Source of the DNA: Mesorhizobium sp. M2D.F.Ca.ET.226.01.1.1
Lineage (GTDB): Bacteria; Pseudomonadota; Alphaproteobacteria; Rhizobiales; Rhizobiaceae
Assembly: GCF_004022705.2 (NCBI RefSeq)
Contig: NZ_RZOY02000008.1
Location: 248,001-312,000, forward strand
Reading direction: 5' to 3'
Length of the DNA: 64,000 nucleotides
The stretch's first letter is position 1, and the number at the start of each line of letters is the position of its first letter. The notes under the pieces were generated by a model. That model worked only from the letters and a program-made list of their open reading frames with translations, was not told the origin of the DNA and did not search any database. Shown one piece after another: positions 36,375 through 44,003 of the stretch. The position numbers were made by a program, and so were the translations under genes.

Positions 36375-36745
36375 GGCAGTTCGAACCCATGCGCCGCTCT
36401 CGCCATCAGGCAGTCATCGCCGCCGGGCATGCAGGCGCGGCAGACATCGGGGCGGATGTCGTAAATGCCGCAGGCGGTGTGCTTGCCGACCTCGCCGCTG
36501 AGTGCCGAGCAGCGCACGCCGTCGCAGCGCATGCCGGACAGGTCGGCCGACACAAATTTCTCCGGGATGCTGTCGAGCTGCGCGTCCTCCTCGGTCGAGA
36601 AGCGCGGCCAGTCGGCCGAATAGGAGCAGCAGGCGCCGCAGCTCTGGCAGTCGAACACGGCCGCGCCATCGCCTGCCGGCCAGCCGAAATCGGCCGCCGT
36701 GACGGACGGCCAAGGCAAGCGACTGTGGTCGGCCTCGTGCGGCAA
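36281..36745 (-). CDS. YkgJ-family cysteine-cluster protein with repeat-derived C-terminus
   Basis: A 154-aa zinc/iron-chelating-type protein. The Cys cluster is C33, C36, C39, C40, then C74, C79, C92, C102, C105 and C112, the usual YkgJ (CxBxCxxC) arrangement. The normal domain ends near HGFE (residue 122). The last 32 residues, from LPISPLVGEMPGRAEGG onward, are the translated arm of a type B repeat, which also supplies the stop. The start is uncertain; a TTG at 36745 with AGGAAG upstream is used. Function in the cell is unknown, probably metal binding or redox. Confidence 0.8.
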   Translation of the reverse strand: MPHEADHSRLPWPSVTAADFGWPAGDGAAVFDCQSCGACCSYSADWPRFSTEEDAQLDSIPEKFVSADLSGMRCDGVRCSALSGEVGKHTACGIYDIRPDVCRACMPGGDDCLMARAAHGFELPISPLVGEMPGRAEGGAVPPAPQASFGRTSK

Positions 36746-36749
36746 TCTT

Positions 36750-36902
36750 CTACTTCTTCCTGGTCTTGCGCGGCGGCTTCTGGGGCGGCTGCCCGAGGAG
36801 ATCGACGTCGAGCGGTTTGTCGGCTTGCGGCGCGGCGGCCGGCTTGGCTGGTTTCGTGGCGGCCGGAGCCGGCTGCTCCTTGGCGGAAAATTTGATGGCC
36901 AT
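36750..36902 (-). CDS. Small Pro/Ala/Lys-rich hypothetical protein
   Basis: A 50-aa protein: MAIKFSAKEQPAPAATKPAK, then a Pro/Ala stretch, DVDLLGQPPQ and a basic end PPRKTRKK. AGGGA lies 5 bp before the ATG at 36902, supporting real translation. Probably intrinsically disordered; similar short proteins are conserved in rhizobia. It lies 4 bp upstream of the YkgJ-like gene, suggesting co-transcription. Confidence 0.65.
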   Translation of the reverse strand: MAIKFSAKEQPAPAATKPAKPAAAPQADKPLDVDLLGQPPQKPPRKTRKK

Positions 36903-36959
36903 GTCGATCCCTGAAAAGCGTCGGTGACTCACATCGCGGTCGACCGGTTCCTAGCACAC

Positions 36960-37167
36960 AATCGGGCAAGCGGAACGGAAAAGACCTGCGGTTGCCGATC
37001 ATACCAATCCGGTCGTGACGTCCGCGAACCGACGTCAATTATTTTGCCGAATTAGGGAACCGCCGCCTAAGTGGGGCGTTGTTGCAATGCCGTCAGCAGT
37101 CGAAAGAAGGCTAACAGCACAAGGACGCCTTCCGCGCCATAAAACGCGCGAGAGGCGTTCTTTTTGT
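36960..37167 (+). ncRNA. Candidate small RNA ending at an orphan terminator
   Basis: The gap 36903-37174 has no ORF but carries a plus-strand terminator at 37121-37166 with no plus-strand gene before it. A weak promoter-like pair TTGCCG/TAAGTG lies near 37043-37072. The start is a guess, and the evidence is only the unclaimed terminator and the empty space. Confidence 0.3.
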
Positions 37168-37168
37168 G
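37118..37168 (+). terminator. Terminator hairpin between two genes read from the minus strand
   Basis: AAGGACGCCT pairs with AGGCGTTCTT (one G-T) around a loop holding CGCG segments, followed by TTTTTG on the plus strand. On the minus strand it follows the YciI stop by 7 bp but has a poor T-run, so it fits a plus-strand transcript better. Confidence 0.65.
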
Positions 37169-37174
37169 CGCCGC

Positions 37175-37504
37175 CTACATGATCACGCTCAACATCGGCA
37201 GGATTTCATAGCGGAAGCCGCGGCCCGATCTCGAAACAGGGTCGCCATCGGTCACCGCCCTCGCCTCGGCGTCGCTGCCGGCACGCAAGATCAGCAGCCC
37301 CCAGGGGCCTGCCGGATCGGCGACCGGACCTGCCATGATCATGACGCCTTCGCGCAGCTTCTCGCGCAGATAGTCGGCATGCCGGCCCATCAGCGCCCTT
37401 TCCTCCTCCGACATGGTGAAGGCGAAATCCGGCCGCGGCGGGATCAGCCGGCAATGGAAGATTTTGGGCGCCTTGGTCGCATCCGCTTCGTCGGTACTGG
37501 CCAT
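37175..37504 (-). CDS. YciI-family protein
   Basis: A 109-aa ferredoxin-like alpha/beta protein. Core features are FHCRLIPPRPDFAFTMSEEE and LMGRHADYLREKLREGVMIMAGPV, where the conserved His of YCII proteins sits in RHADYL. Members resemble muconolactone isomerase-type folds, and most have no proved function. GGAGG lies near the start. Located 45 bp downstream of the GST gene and probably in its transcript. Confidence 0.88.
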   Translation of the reverse strand: MASTDEADATKAPKIFHCRLIPPRPDFAFTMSEEERALMGRHADYLREKLREGVMIMAGPVADPAGPWGLLILRAGSDAEARAVTDGDPVSRSGRGFRYEILPMLSVIM

Positions 37505-37549
37505 CGTGGTCCTCCAGGATCCAAAACCGTTGTTGAAGCCGCCGCCTGC

Positions 37550-38209
37550 CTAATCCTGTTCGTGCGGCCCCGGCTCGGGCCAGGGCTCCTTCGCCGCCTC
37601 CGCGTACCAGTGCCGCATCGCCGGCGTCGCCAGCACCGCATCGACATAGGCGCGGGTGACCGGCGCCAGTTCGCCGCCATAAGTGTCGAAGCGCGTGACT
37701 ACCGGCGCATACATGGCATCCGCAGCGGTGAAATGGCCGAACAGGAACGGGCCACCTTGGCCATACTGTTCGCGGCACTGGCGCCAGATCGCCTCGATCC
37801 TCGCCCGCTGCGCCTCGCCCTCGGCATCGAGCGGCTTGTGCGATTTCGGCCGGCGCAGGTTCATCGGCCAGCCGTAACGGACCTCGCGGAAGCCGGAATG
37901 CATTTCGGTCGCCACCGACCGCGCCAGAGCGCGGGCGCCGAGATCATCCGGCCATAGCTTTTTTTCGGGAAACAGGTCTGCCAGATATTCAAGGATGGCA
38001 AGCGTTTCCCAGACGATCCTGCCATCATGATTCAACACCGGCACAAGCCCGGTCGGCGACACTTTGGCAAGATTGGCGAAGGTCTGCGGCGTACGCAGGC
38101 GCACGAAGCCTTCCTCGAAGGGCATTTCCAGATGCTTCATCGCCACCCATGGCCTGAGCGACCATGAAGAAAAACACTTGTTGCCGATATAGAGGGTGAA
38201 TTCTGCCAA
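37550..38209 (-). CDS. Glutathione S-transferase family protein
   Basis: A 219-aa GST. The thioredoxin-like domain starts TLYIGNKCFSSWSLRPW, with a Ser/Cys-rich active-site region, and has the conserved cis-proline and Glu-Thr motif TGLVPVLNHDG...VWETLAILEYL. An alpha-helical C-domain follows with FTAADAMYAPVVTRF. It resembles the zeta/YfcF-like group used in detoxification or isomerisation. Lies 18 bp downstream of the patatin gene on the same strand. Confidence 0.9.
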   Translation of the reverse strand: MAEFTLYIGNKCFSSWSLRPWVAMKHLEMPFEEGFVRLRTPQTFANLAKVSPTGLVPVLNHDGRIVWETLAILEYLADLFPEKKLWPDDLGARALARSVATEMHSGFREVRYGWPMNLRRPKSHKPLDAEGEAQRARIEAIWRQCREQYGQGGPFLFGHFTAADAMYAPVVTRFDTYGGELAPVTRAYVDAVLATPAMRHWYAEAAKEPWPEPGPHEQD

Positions 38210-38227
38210 GACTGTCTCCTGATGATG

Positions 38228-39664
38228 TCAATTCGCTGCAGCCGTCATGATCGCCGGCGGCCTGATGCCGGCGCGGGCCTGGATCGCGGCGACCGCCGCG
38301 TTTATGTCGGGGTTGATCTCGAGCGCCTTGCGGCCGGCGCCGATCAGGAGGTCGACCTGATCCACCGGCAGCCTGAGCCTGGTCGGAATGTCGTTCAGCT
38401 TCGCTTCGGTTGCCGGGTCGAGATCGGCGAAGGACAGATGCTGGACGACGAGGCGCACATCTCGGCAGTTCCAGCCGCCGGCCGAGCCGCGATAGGCCGA
38501 AACGGTCGAGCCCGGCAGGCCACAGCGGAAGCGCACCAGCTCGCCTTTCCATTGCGAGACGGCGAGCGTCAGCGCATCGAATTCGTCGCGCACCGAGGCG
38601 GCAAATGTGGTGCTGGTCGTCACATTGAAAAGCTCGCTGGCCTTCGGTCCATGCAGCGACTTCGTCCAGGCTTTGTTGCTGCCGCTGCCGGCGTCGACGA
38701 CGATGAAGATCAGCGTGTTCAGGCGCACCGCTTCCAAGGGCGACAGCGGTCCATAGGGCGTGCCGGCGGCGGAGCGTTCGAGCGTGAAGCCGGTGACGCC
38801 GATATTGTCGGTGAGGCCGCCATCCAGCAGCTTCACATAGTCATGCGGGCCGGCGTTCTGATAGGCGTCGAGCGCCCCGGCATAGGCCTTGAGCCGCAGC
38901 GAGGCGTTGCGGTCGGCCAACGCCTCACTCAGCCACCCGGGCCGGTGGTAGCCGCAATCGGGACTGGTCGCCGCGACCACGATCGGCGCGAAGACGACGG
39001 GCACGGCGGCGGAGGCAGCGACGCCATCGGCAAGCCGCACCTTGTCGAGATCGCTGCAGAGTGCTGCAAAGGTGTCGTAGGTGAACAGGAACGGCGTGCG
39101 GTTGTAGATGTCGGACGCGTTGATCCAGACGATCGGGCCGTTCGGCTTGTGCAACGCCTTGAAGGTCGCGCCATCGAAGAGATGGTCGTTCAGCCATTTG
39201 GCGAAGCCGCTACGGTCGTTGACGCCGCCATAATAGGCACGCACCAGGTTGACCGGCGAGATCGCCTCCCTGAGGTCGGCTTCCGCGTTCTGGGTCAGGA
39301 AACGCTCGCGGAAATCCTGGTAGCCGTTCCTGCCCTTATAGCCGAAATAAGCGGCGGTGATGGCGCCGCCGGAGGCGCCGGAGATCATCCTTATGTCGTC
39401 GACCAGCGTGCGCCGTTTCGGCCGTTCGTCGATGACGACGTCGTCCAGCGCCCGCAGCACGCCGTAGGAAAAGGCCGCCGCCCGCGTGCCGCCGCCGGAA
39501 AAGGCCAGGCCCACGACAGTCGAGCCGTCATCGGCGGGATCGGGAATGTAGGTGGGCGACGGGTGGCCAACCTCGGTGGTCAGCACGTTGATCGGCCCGA
39601 CATCGTCGGCGACGCAGCCGGCCACGGCCATCAGCACTGCGACAACAGCCACGCGAAGACGCAA
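38228..39664 (-). CDS. Patatin-like phospholipase lipoprotein
   Basis: A 478-aa serine lipase. Signal peptide with lipobox AVAGC (lipidated C17). Patatin core has the oxyanion GGGTRAA (57-63), nucleophile elbow GASGG with S98, and catalytic Asp in DGG (D281). It should hydrolyse phospholipid acyl esters while anchored to a periplasm-facing membrane. Same strand as GST and YciI downstream. Length and the presence of a lipobox fit the envelope patatins of alphaproteobacteria. Confidence 0.92.
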   Translation of the reverse strand: MRLRVAVVAVLMAVAGCVADDVGPINVLTTEVGHPSPTYIPDPADDGSTVVGLAFSGGGTRAAAFSYGVLRALDDVVIDERPKRRTLVDDIRMISGASGGAITAAYFGYKGRNGYQDFRERFLTQNAEADLREAISPVNLVRAYYGGVNDRSGFAKWLNDHLFDGATFKALHKPNGPIVWINASDIYNRTPFLFTYDTFAALCSDLDKVRLADGVAASAAVPVVFAPIVVAATSPDCGYHRPGWLSEALADRNASLRLKAYAGALDAYQNAGPHDYVKLLDGGLTDNIGVTGFTLERSAAGTPYGPLSPLEAVRLNTLIFIVVDAGSGSNKAWTKSLHGPKASELFNVTTSTTFAASVRDEFDALTLAVSQWKGELVRFRCGLPGSTVSAYRGSAGGWNCRDVRLVVQHLSFADLDPATEAKLNDIPTRLRLPVDQVDLLIGAGRKALEINPDINAAVAAIQARAGIRPPAIMTAAAN

Positions 39665-39772
39665 AACCCGGTTCCCCCGGCTGCCCTCACCCGCAGCCGC
39701 GGCGAACCCTAGCCGGATTGCGTTGCGCGATGCAACCGCGGCTGAAAAGTTAGCTTGTCAGGCTGAATTTCG

Positions 39773-40054
39773 CTAGGATCGAACGTGGCCCAGCAGCGAC
39801 GCGACGTAAGTTTCGATCTCAAGCCTGCTGGCAGTATCGAGAATTCGTGCCCAAGTCTCTTGCGGCTCACGGCCAGAAGCGATCATTACCGGTGCATTGT
39901 GAAACGCGTCGGCGAGCATTCGGGCTTTGTCCAGACTATCGGCCGCACGAATTTCGATGAGAGCGATTTGCAGAATACGCAGGATAATTTCGTTCGTTAT
40001 CAGTTGGGGTTCAGTCAATCGAGTCAACTTTCCTTGCTTGGTTGCAATCTTCAT
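39773..40054 (-). CDS. Hypothetical protein
   Basis: A 93-aa, mostly helical, cytosolic protein: MKIATKQGKLTRLTEPQLIT then ILRILQIALIEIRAADSLDK and ARILDTASRLEIETYVASLL. I do not recognise the family. The start is unsure; 40054 gives a compact protein, whereas the frame stays open to 40252 across the divergent CsbD gene. Base composition is less GC-rich than the neighbours. Confidence 0.5.
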   Translation of the reverse strand: MKIATKQGKLTRLTEPQLITNEIILRILQIALIEIRAADSLDKARMLADAFHNAPVMIASGREPQETWARILDTASRLEIETYVASLLGHVRS

Positions 40055-40150
40055 TCTCGCAGACTGGCGGTGCAAAGACGTCGCCGCAGTCCGGAACCCA
40101 AATCGGCTCGGCACGTTGAGAGACCCGGATGAAACCCAGGAGATGCGCGC

Positions 40151-40330
40151 ATGGTGAACAGGGATCAGGTCGCGGGTATTGCCAAGCAAGTGAAGGGTTC
40201 GCTCAAGCAGGCGGCGGGCAAGGCCACCGGCAACCGGCGGACCCAGGTCCAAGGCGCCGCCGACAAGCTCGTCGGCAAGGTGCAGAAGGCCTATGGCGAC
40301 GTGAAGGACAAGGTCCGCAAGACGTTCTGA
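40151..40330 (+). CDS. CsbD-family stress protein
   Basis: A 59-aa hydrophilic protein: MVNRDQVAGIAKQVKGSLKQ, AGKATGNRRTQVQGAADKLV, GKVQKAYGDVKDKVRKTF. This is the typical CsbD repeat pattern (KQVKG-K-AAGK-TG, then Q-G-A-K-GK-Q). CsbD proteins are induced by general stress, and their function is unknown. AGGAG lies 9 bp before the start. Followed by a good terminator at 40366. Confidence 0.9.
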   Translation: MVNRDQVAGIAKQVKGSLKQAAGKATGNRRTQVQGAADKLVGKVQKAYGDVKDKVRKTF

Positions 40331-40365
40331 TCCATGTAGCTGTCATGTCTTGGTGGCATCAGGGA

Positions 40366-40391
40366 AGAGGCCGTCGCGAGACGGCCTTTTT
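40366..40391 (+). terminator. Intrinsic terminator of csbD
   Basis: AGGCCGTC-GCGA-GACGGCCT is a perfect 8-bp stem with a tetraloop, followed by TTTTT, 35 bp after the csbD stop. Confidence 0.92.
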
Positions 40392-40567
40392 CACGTCTGG
40401 AATTGCTTGGCGAAAGCGTTGATTGAACACGCTCGACGGCGCCTCGTCCAGTTTGGCCCCAAGTCGGCGCTTTGGAGACTTTTCATGCCAAGGCAAGAAA
40501 AGTTCCTGGGTCGACAGCGCGGCGGGGGGCTGTCATTTCTTGCAGAATGCATCCAGGAGAGGAAGGC

Positions 40568-41161
40568 ATGAAAGCCCTTGCAACCGCTATGACGCTCGCC
40601 GTGCTCGCCTTCGCCGGCACCGCTGAGGCCGCGGACTGCGTCGACGCCAAATCGGCAAAGGCAGGCTTCGTCCTCGAAAAGGCGGGCATCAGGAGCGAGT
40701 TCCGGCCAGCGCCCGGCGGCATGGTCGCGGTCGCCAACAAATACCAGTCGGACTCGCCACAGACAGAATACCTCTATGCCGGGCTGATCGAAGTTTTCCG
40801 CGACAGCGACACCGGGCGGCTGTCGATGATCCCGCTCGGCGACTTAAAGAAGCTTTTTCCGCTCAAGGCCGGCGCCAAGAGCAAGACCGTTTTCGTGCGG
40901 CTGTCGTCGAAGAAGCCACCGAAGGGCACCGAGACGCTGGCGCTCGCCGTCAAGGGCAAGGACAGCTACAAGCTCGGCGACTGCAAATACAATGTGCTGG
41001 TGGTCAGCGAAACGATCACCGGAGATTCCGGCAATGTGATCGACAGCTTCACCGCGCTCTATTCGCCGGACCTGCAGGCGGTGCTGGCGCGTCGCTATGA
41101 CGAAGGGACGAGCGCGCAGAGCGAGGTGGGGTTCGAGACGATCAAGCCGCTGAAGGAGTAG
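40568..41161 (+). CDS. Secreted hypothetical protein
   Basis: A 197-aa protein with a clear signal peptide (MKALATAMTLAVLAFAGTAEA, cut before ADC). The mature part has two Cys (in ADCVDA and GDCKYN) and beta-rich segments with YLYAGLIEVFRDSD. Start at 40568 has GGAAGG, with AGGAGAGG slightly further upstream. No family recognised. Alone between a terminator and the convergent TetR gene. Probably a periplasmic protein. Confidence 0.75.
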   Translation: MKALATAMTLAVLAFAGTAEAADCVDAKSAKAGFVLEKAGIRSEFRPAPGGMVAVANKYQSDSPQTEYLYAGLIEVFRDSDTGRLSMIPLGDLKKLFPLKAGAKSKTVFVRLSSKKPPKGTETLALAVKGKDSYKLGDCKYNVLVVSETITGDSGNVIDSFTALYSPDLQAVLARRYDEGTSAQSEVGFETIKPLKE

Positions 41162-41223
41162 TGGCGGCGGCGCTTGGGTTTCAAGCGAAGGCGATCCTTT
41201 CCACTGCTCTATCCGGCTAGCTC

Positions 41224-41868
41224 CTATCGCAGCAACACCCTGCGGCGTCGCCTCACGGTCGATCCACCGGACGACAGCTGGAGGCTCTCCAATTCCTTCA
41301 AGCACTCCCGCAAGAACCCGGCATCCTGCGATGTCTTGGCCATCGACATGGCGCCGGAATAGGCGGCGACGGCAAGCGCCGCGAAGCGATCGGGATCGGT
41401 GCCGCCCTCCCCGCCATTCGTCTGGTCAGCCCGCACCTTGTCGGCAATGGCCTGTCGCCAACCGGCGAAGATGTTGGCCAGCGCCAGCCGAAACTCGTCA
41501 TCGGCCAGCGACAATTCATGCGCCAGGTTATTGAGCGGACAGCCGCGCACATAGCCCTGCTCTTCGAGCTCCGCCGCCACCGCCTCGAACACGGCGCGCA
41601 CACCTTCGCGGGCCGAGGATGCCGCCAGCACCGGCTCGATCCAGGTTTCCCGGACCGCGGCCGCCACTCGCTCCTCGATTACCGCCAGCGCCAGCGCCTT
41701 CTTGGTCGGGAAATGATGATGCAGCGCGCCGCCGGTGACACCCGCCGCCGCCATCAGATCGCCAAGGCTCGAGGCGTGATAGCCGCGCGCCTGGAAAAAG
41801 TCTTCGGCCACGTCGAGCACGCGGCGGCGCATGCCTTCCGGGTCGTTGGTGCGCTTTTTGCGAGCCAT
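41224..41868 (-). CDS. TetR-family regulator
   Basis: A 214-aa repressor of the AcrR/NemR-like type. HTH at about residues 12-60 (GYHASSLGDLMAAAGVTGGALHHHFPTKKAL); ligand domain with RGCPLNNLAHELS. Start ATG at 41868 uses AAGGGGAGA 6-8 bp upstream, which belongs to the end of a type A repeat; the frame stays open through the whole repeat to 42306, but that reading is antisense to the NIPSNAP gene and is rejected. Divergent from the NIPSNAP gene, with twin palindromic operators between them. Confidence 0.9.
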   Translation of the reverse strand: MARKKRTNDPEGMRRRVLDVAEDFFQARGYHASSLGDLMAAAGVTGGALHHHFPTKKALALAVIEERVAAAVRETWIEPVLAASSAREGVRAVFEAVAAELEEQGYVRGCPLNNLAHELSLADDEFRLALANIFAGWRQAIADKVRADQTNGGEGGTDPDRFAALAVAAYSGAMSMAKTSQDAGFLRECLKELESLQLSSGGSTVRRRRRVLLR

Positions 41869-41877
41869 ACGCGATCT

Positions 41878-42023
41878 CCCCTTCTCCCCTTGTGGGAGAA
41901 GGTGTCGCCGAAGGCGACGGATGAGGGGTGCTCCAGCTTGGCATCGACGGCACTCCTGCCAACACCCCTCATCCGTCTCGGCGCCGCGCGCCGATCCACC
42001 TTCTCCCACAGGGGGAGAAGGGA
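41878..42023. repeat. Palindromic intergenic repeat, type A (copy 2)
   Basis: Same design as 20410-20562: CCCTTCTCCCCTTGTGGGAG start, GGATGAGGGGTG and CACCCCTCATCC inner arms, GGGGGAGAAGGG end. It sits between the TetR start codon and the TetR operators, so it forms most of the 5' untranslated leader of the TetR mRNA. Confidence 0.88.
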
Positions 42024-42037
42024 AAGAAAATAGCAGA

Positions 42038-42066
42038 TTGACAAAACAGGACAACCGGTCTGTTTT
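42038..42066 (+). promoter_or_regulatory. Promoter of the NIPSNAP gene
   Basis: TTGACA at 42038-42043 is a perfect -35 hexamer. With 17 bp spacing the -10 is TGTTTT (42061-42066), with TTTATA three bases further on. It overlaps the first operator copy, so TetR binding would exclude RNA polymerase. Confidence 0.55.
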
Positions 42067-42091
42067 ATAAACAGGACAATCACCCTGTTTT
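42043..42091. promoter_or_regulatory. Tandem TetR operators
   Basis: Two copies of A3-4CAG-N10-CTGTTTT at 42043-42066 and 42069-42091, with a 26/25-bp period and related centres (GACAACCGGT and GACAATCACC). Each is an inverted repeat, which suggests two TetR dimers on one face of the DNA. Confidence 0.7.
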
Positions 42092-42103
42092 GAGATTCCT
42101 GCC

Positions 42104-42874
42104 ATGAACCGACCTTCCCGCCTTGCCTCGCCCGTGGTCGAGCTGCGGCAATACACGCTGAAGCCGGGGCAGCGCGAAACGCTGATCGCGCTCTTCGACC
42201 GCGAGTTCGTCGAGACCCAGGAAGCGACGGGCATGACCGTCATCGGCCAGTTCCGCGACGTCGACCGTCCCGACATGTTCGTCTGGCTGCGCGGCTTCGA
42301 GGACATGGAGACGCGAAAGGACGCGCTGAGCGCCTTCTATGGCGGCCCGGTGTGGGCCGCGCACCGGGATGCCGCCAATGCGACGATGATCGATTCCGAC
42401 GATGTGCTGCTTCTGAAGCCGGCGTGGCCGGGTGCGGGTTTCGACCTGTCGGGATTGAAGCGGCCGACGGCGGCCGAGGCCGAAATGAGCGATCGCAGCC
42501 AATTGCCCGGTTTTGTTGAAATTTCGATTCATCATTTGCGACCGGGCGCTGAAGCGGGCTTTGCCGAGCTATTTCGAACAGAGGCGGTTCCGCAGCTTGC
42601 GGCGAAAGGCGCCCGCCTGCTGGGAGCATTCGTGACGGAGAGCGCCGAAAACACCTTCCCGCGCCTGCCAGTGCGGACAGGCGAGAACGTCTTCGTGTCC
42701 GCCGCCGGCTTCGACAATGAGAATAGCCATGCTTTCAGCCGGGCACCGCTTGGCGTCTCGCCTGCCCTGCAGGCCTTCCAGCGATCTGCGGAACAGAGCC
42801 TGGCGCGGCCGACAGAAGTGCTGCGGCTCTCGCCGACCGCGCGTTCGTTGCTCGGCACATCAGCGATTGCTTAA
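42104..42874 (+). CDS. NIPSNAP-family protein
   Basis: A 256-aa protein with two NIPSNAP/dimeric alpha-beta barrel halves, VELRQYTLKPGQRETLIALF (about 12-31) and VEISIHHLRPGAEAGFAELF (about 137-156). NIPSNAP proteins are small ferredoxin-like folds of unclear function, sometimes stress-linked. Under the tandem operators at 42043, so regulated by the divergent TetR protein. Followed closely by a small membrane protein. Confidence 0.88.
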   Translation: MNRPSRLASPVVELRQYTLKPGQRETLIALFDREFVETQEATGMTVIGQFRDVDRPDMFVWLRGFEDMETRKDALSAFYGGPVWAAHRDAANATMIDSDDVLLLKPAWPGAGFDLSGLKRPTAAEAEMSDRSQLPGFVEISIHHLRPGAEAGFAELFRTEAVPQLAAKGARLLGAFVTESAENTFPRLPVRTGENVFVSAAGFDNENSHAFSRAPLGVSPALQAFQRSAEQSLARPTEVLRLSPTARSLLGTSAIA

Positions 42875-42886
42875 TCGACAAGGCCT

Positions 42887-43168
42887 ATGATGCCGCCATC
42901 CAACTGGATGCCGCTCATGCCGCAATGGTTCACCGCAACGCTCTTCGGCCTTCTGGCACTGGCAGCGGTCTGGGGCATATACAGATCGCTGTCCTCCGGC
43001 GTGGCCTATGACGACATCTATCGTTTCGAGATCGACAGCAACCCGCTGGGCTTTGCCTTCGCCATCGCCAGCCGGGTCCTGATCGTCGCCTTCGCGATAG
43101 CGATGATCCTGCATGCGTTAGGCTTCATCGGAAACCCGGTGTCGACGCTGCGCTCTATGTTCGGCTGA
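42887..43168 (+). CDS. Small membrane protein of unknown function
   Basis: A 93-aa protein with two predicted membrane spans (about 14-35 and 55-80) separated by a polar loop, GVAYDDIYRFEIDSNP. It starts 12 bp after the NIPSNAP stop and ends convergent to the hydrolase gene with a 2-bp gap. Probably co-transcribed with the NIPSNAP gene. No family recognised. Confidence 0.65.
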   Translation: MMPPSNWMPLMPQWFTATLFGLLALAAVWGIYRSLSSGVAYDDIYRFEIDSNPLGFAFAIASRVLIVAFAIAMILHALGFIGNPVSTLRSMFG

Positions 43169-43170
43169 GT

Positions 43171-44001
43171 TCAGCCTCCACCGAAGGTCCGGCCGATTGT
43201 CTCGGCAACAAAGGCCGGGTCTTCCCAATGCGGGTTGTGGCCGCAATCCTGCGCCCACACCAGTCGAGACCCGGCCAGAGCCTTGGCCAGTGCCTGCTGG
43301 TGCGCTTCGCCGAAAAGCGGATCGCGGCCGCCTGCGATGATCAGCGTCGGTACCCGCGCGGCGCGGGCCGCGTCAGTCAGATCGGTGCCGCGGACTTCTT
43401 CTAGAATGGCGCGCCACCGCGCTGCGGGAATCGCGGAGGCGTCCTGCGCGAGAGCGTCGAGAAAAGCCCGCGGTACGCCCGGTCCGCAGGCATGCCACCA
43501 GTCATAGAACGGATCGGACGGCGAGATCGGATCGCGCAATGCGGCTACACCGCCGATCAGCGGGTGATCCGATGCGAAATCAGGCTTTAGCGCGCTCGCC
43601 ATGATCACCAGCCCGCCGATCAATTCCGGATGCCGTGCGGCAAGCATGATCGACACCATGCCGCCCAGCGAGTGCCCGACGACCACCGGCCGATCGAGCC
43701 GCAGGCGCCGGATCAGCCTGGCCATGTCGTCGGCGAAATCGGCGACGCCGCAGCCCTCGCCCGTCTGCGAGGCGCCGTGGCCGCGCAGATCCGGCATGAT
43801 CAGCCGGCGCCCGGAAAGGTGGGGCGCCAGCAGCGAAAAACTGCGGCTGGTGTCGGTGAAGCCATGCACCAAGAGCAACGGCGGCTCCGAACCGGCGTTC
43901 TCGACATAGGCAAGGTCGAGACCGCCGACATCGACGATCCGCTTGCGGCCGGCCCAGGCGGCCTGCTCGGCCTCCTGGTCCGGAAGGTCCAATACCACCA
44001 C
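43171..44001 (-). CDS. Alpha/beta hydrolase
   Basis: A 276-aa hydrolase of the 3-oxoadipate enol-lactonase-like fold. Catalytic triad: S111 in VVGHSLGG, Asp in AGGRDPLFGE, His in QDCGHNPHW; oxyanion HGFTD (46-50). Substrate unknown, typically an ester or lactone. Start is a GTG at 44001 or 43998, directly after the ChoX-like stop at 44004, so the two are coupled. A longer frame to 44076 enters the upstream gene and is not used. Confidence 0.85.
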   Translation of the reverse strand: MVVLDLPDQEAEQAAWAGRKRIVDVGGLDLAYVENAGSEPPLLLVHGFTDTSRSFSLLAPHLSGRRLIMPDLRGHGASQTGEGCGVADFADDMARLIRRLRLDRPVVVGHSLGGMVSIMLAARHPELIGGLVIMASALKPDFASDHPLIGGVAALRDPISPSDPFYDWWHACGPGVPRAFLDALAQDASAIPAARWRAILEEVRGTDLTDAARAARVPTLIIAGGRDPLFGEAHQQALAKALAGSRLVWAQDCGHNPHWEDPAFVAETIGRTFGGG

Positions 44002-44003
44002 GC

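Noticed and set aside
34474..36390. 638-codon minus-strand ORF across AraC and LysE genes
   Set aside because: Antisense or off-frame to two well supported genes, low-complexity composition, passes through a repeat.
41869..42306. N-terminal extension of the TetR ORF through the type A repeat
   Set aside because: The TetR domain begins at 41868 with a suitable ribosome site. The extension crosses the repeat, the operators and the antisense of the NIPSNAP gene.
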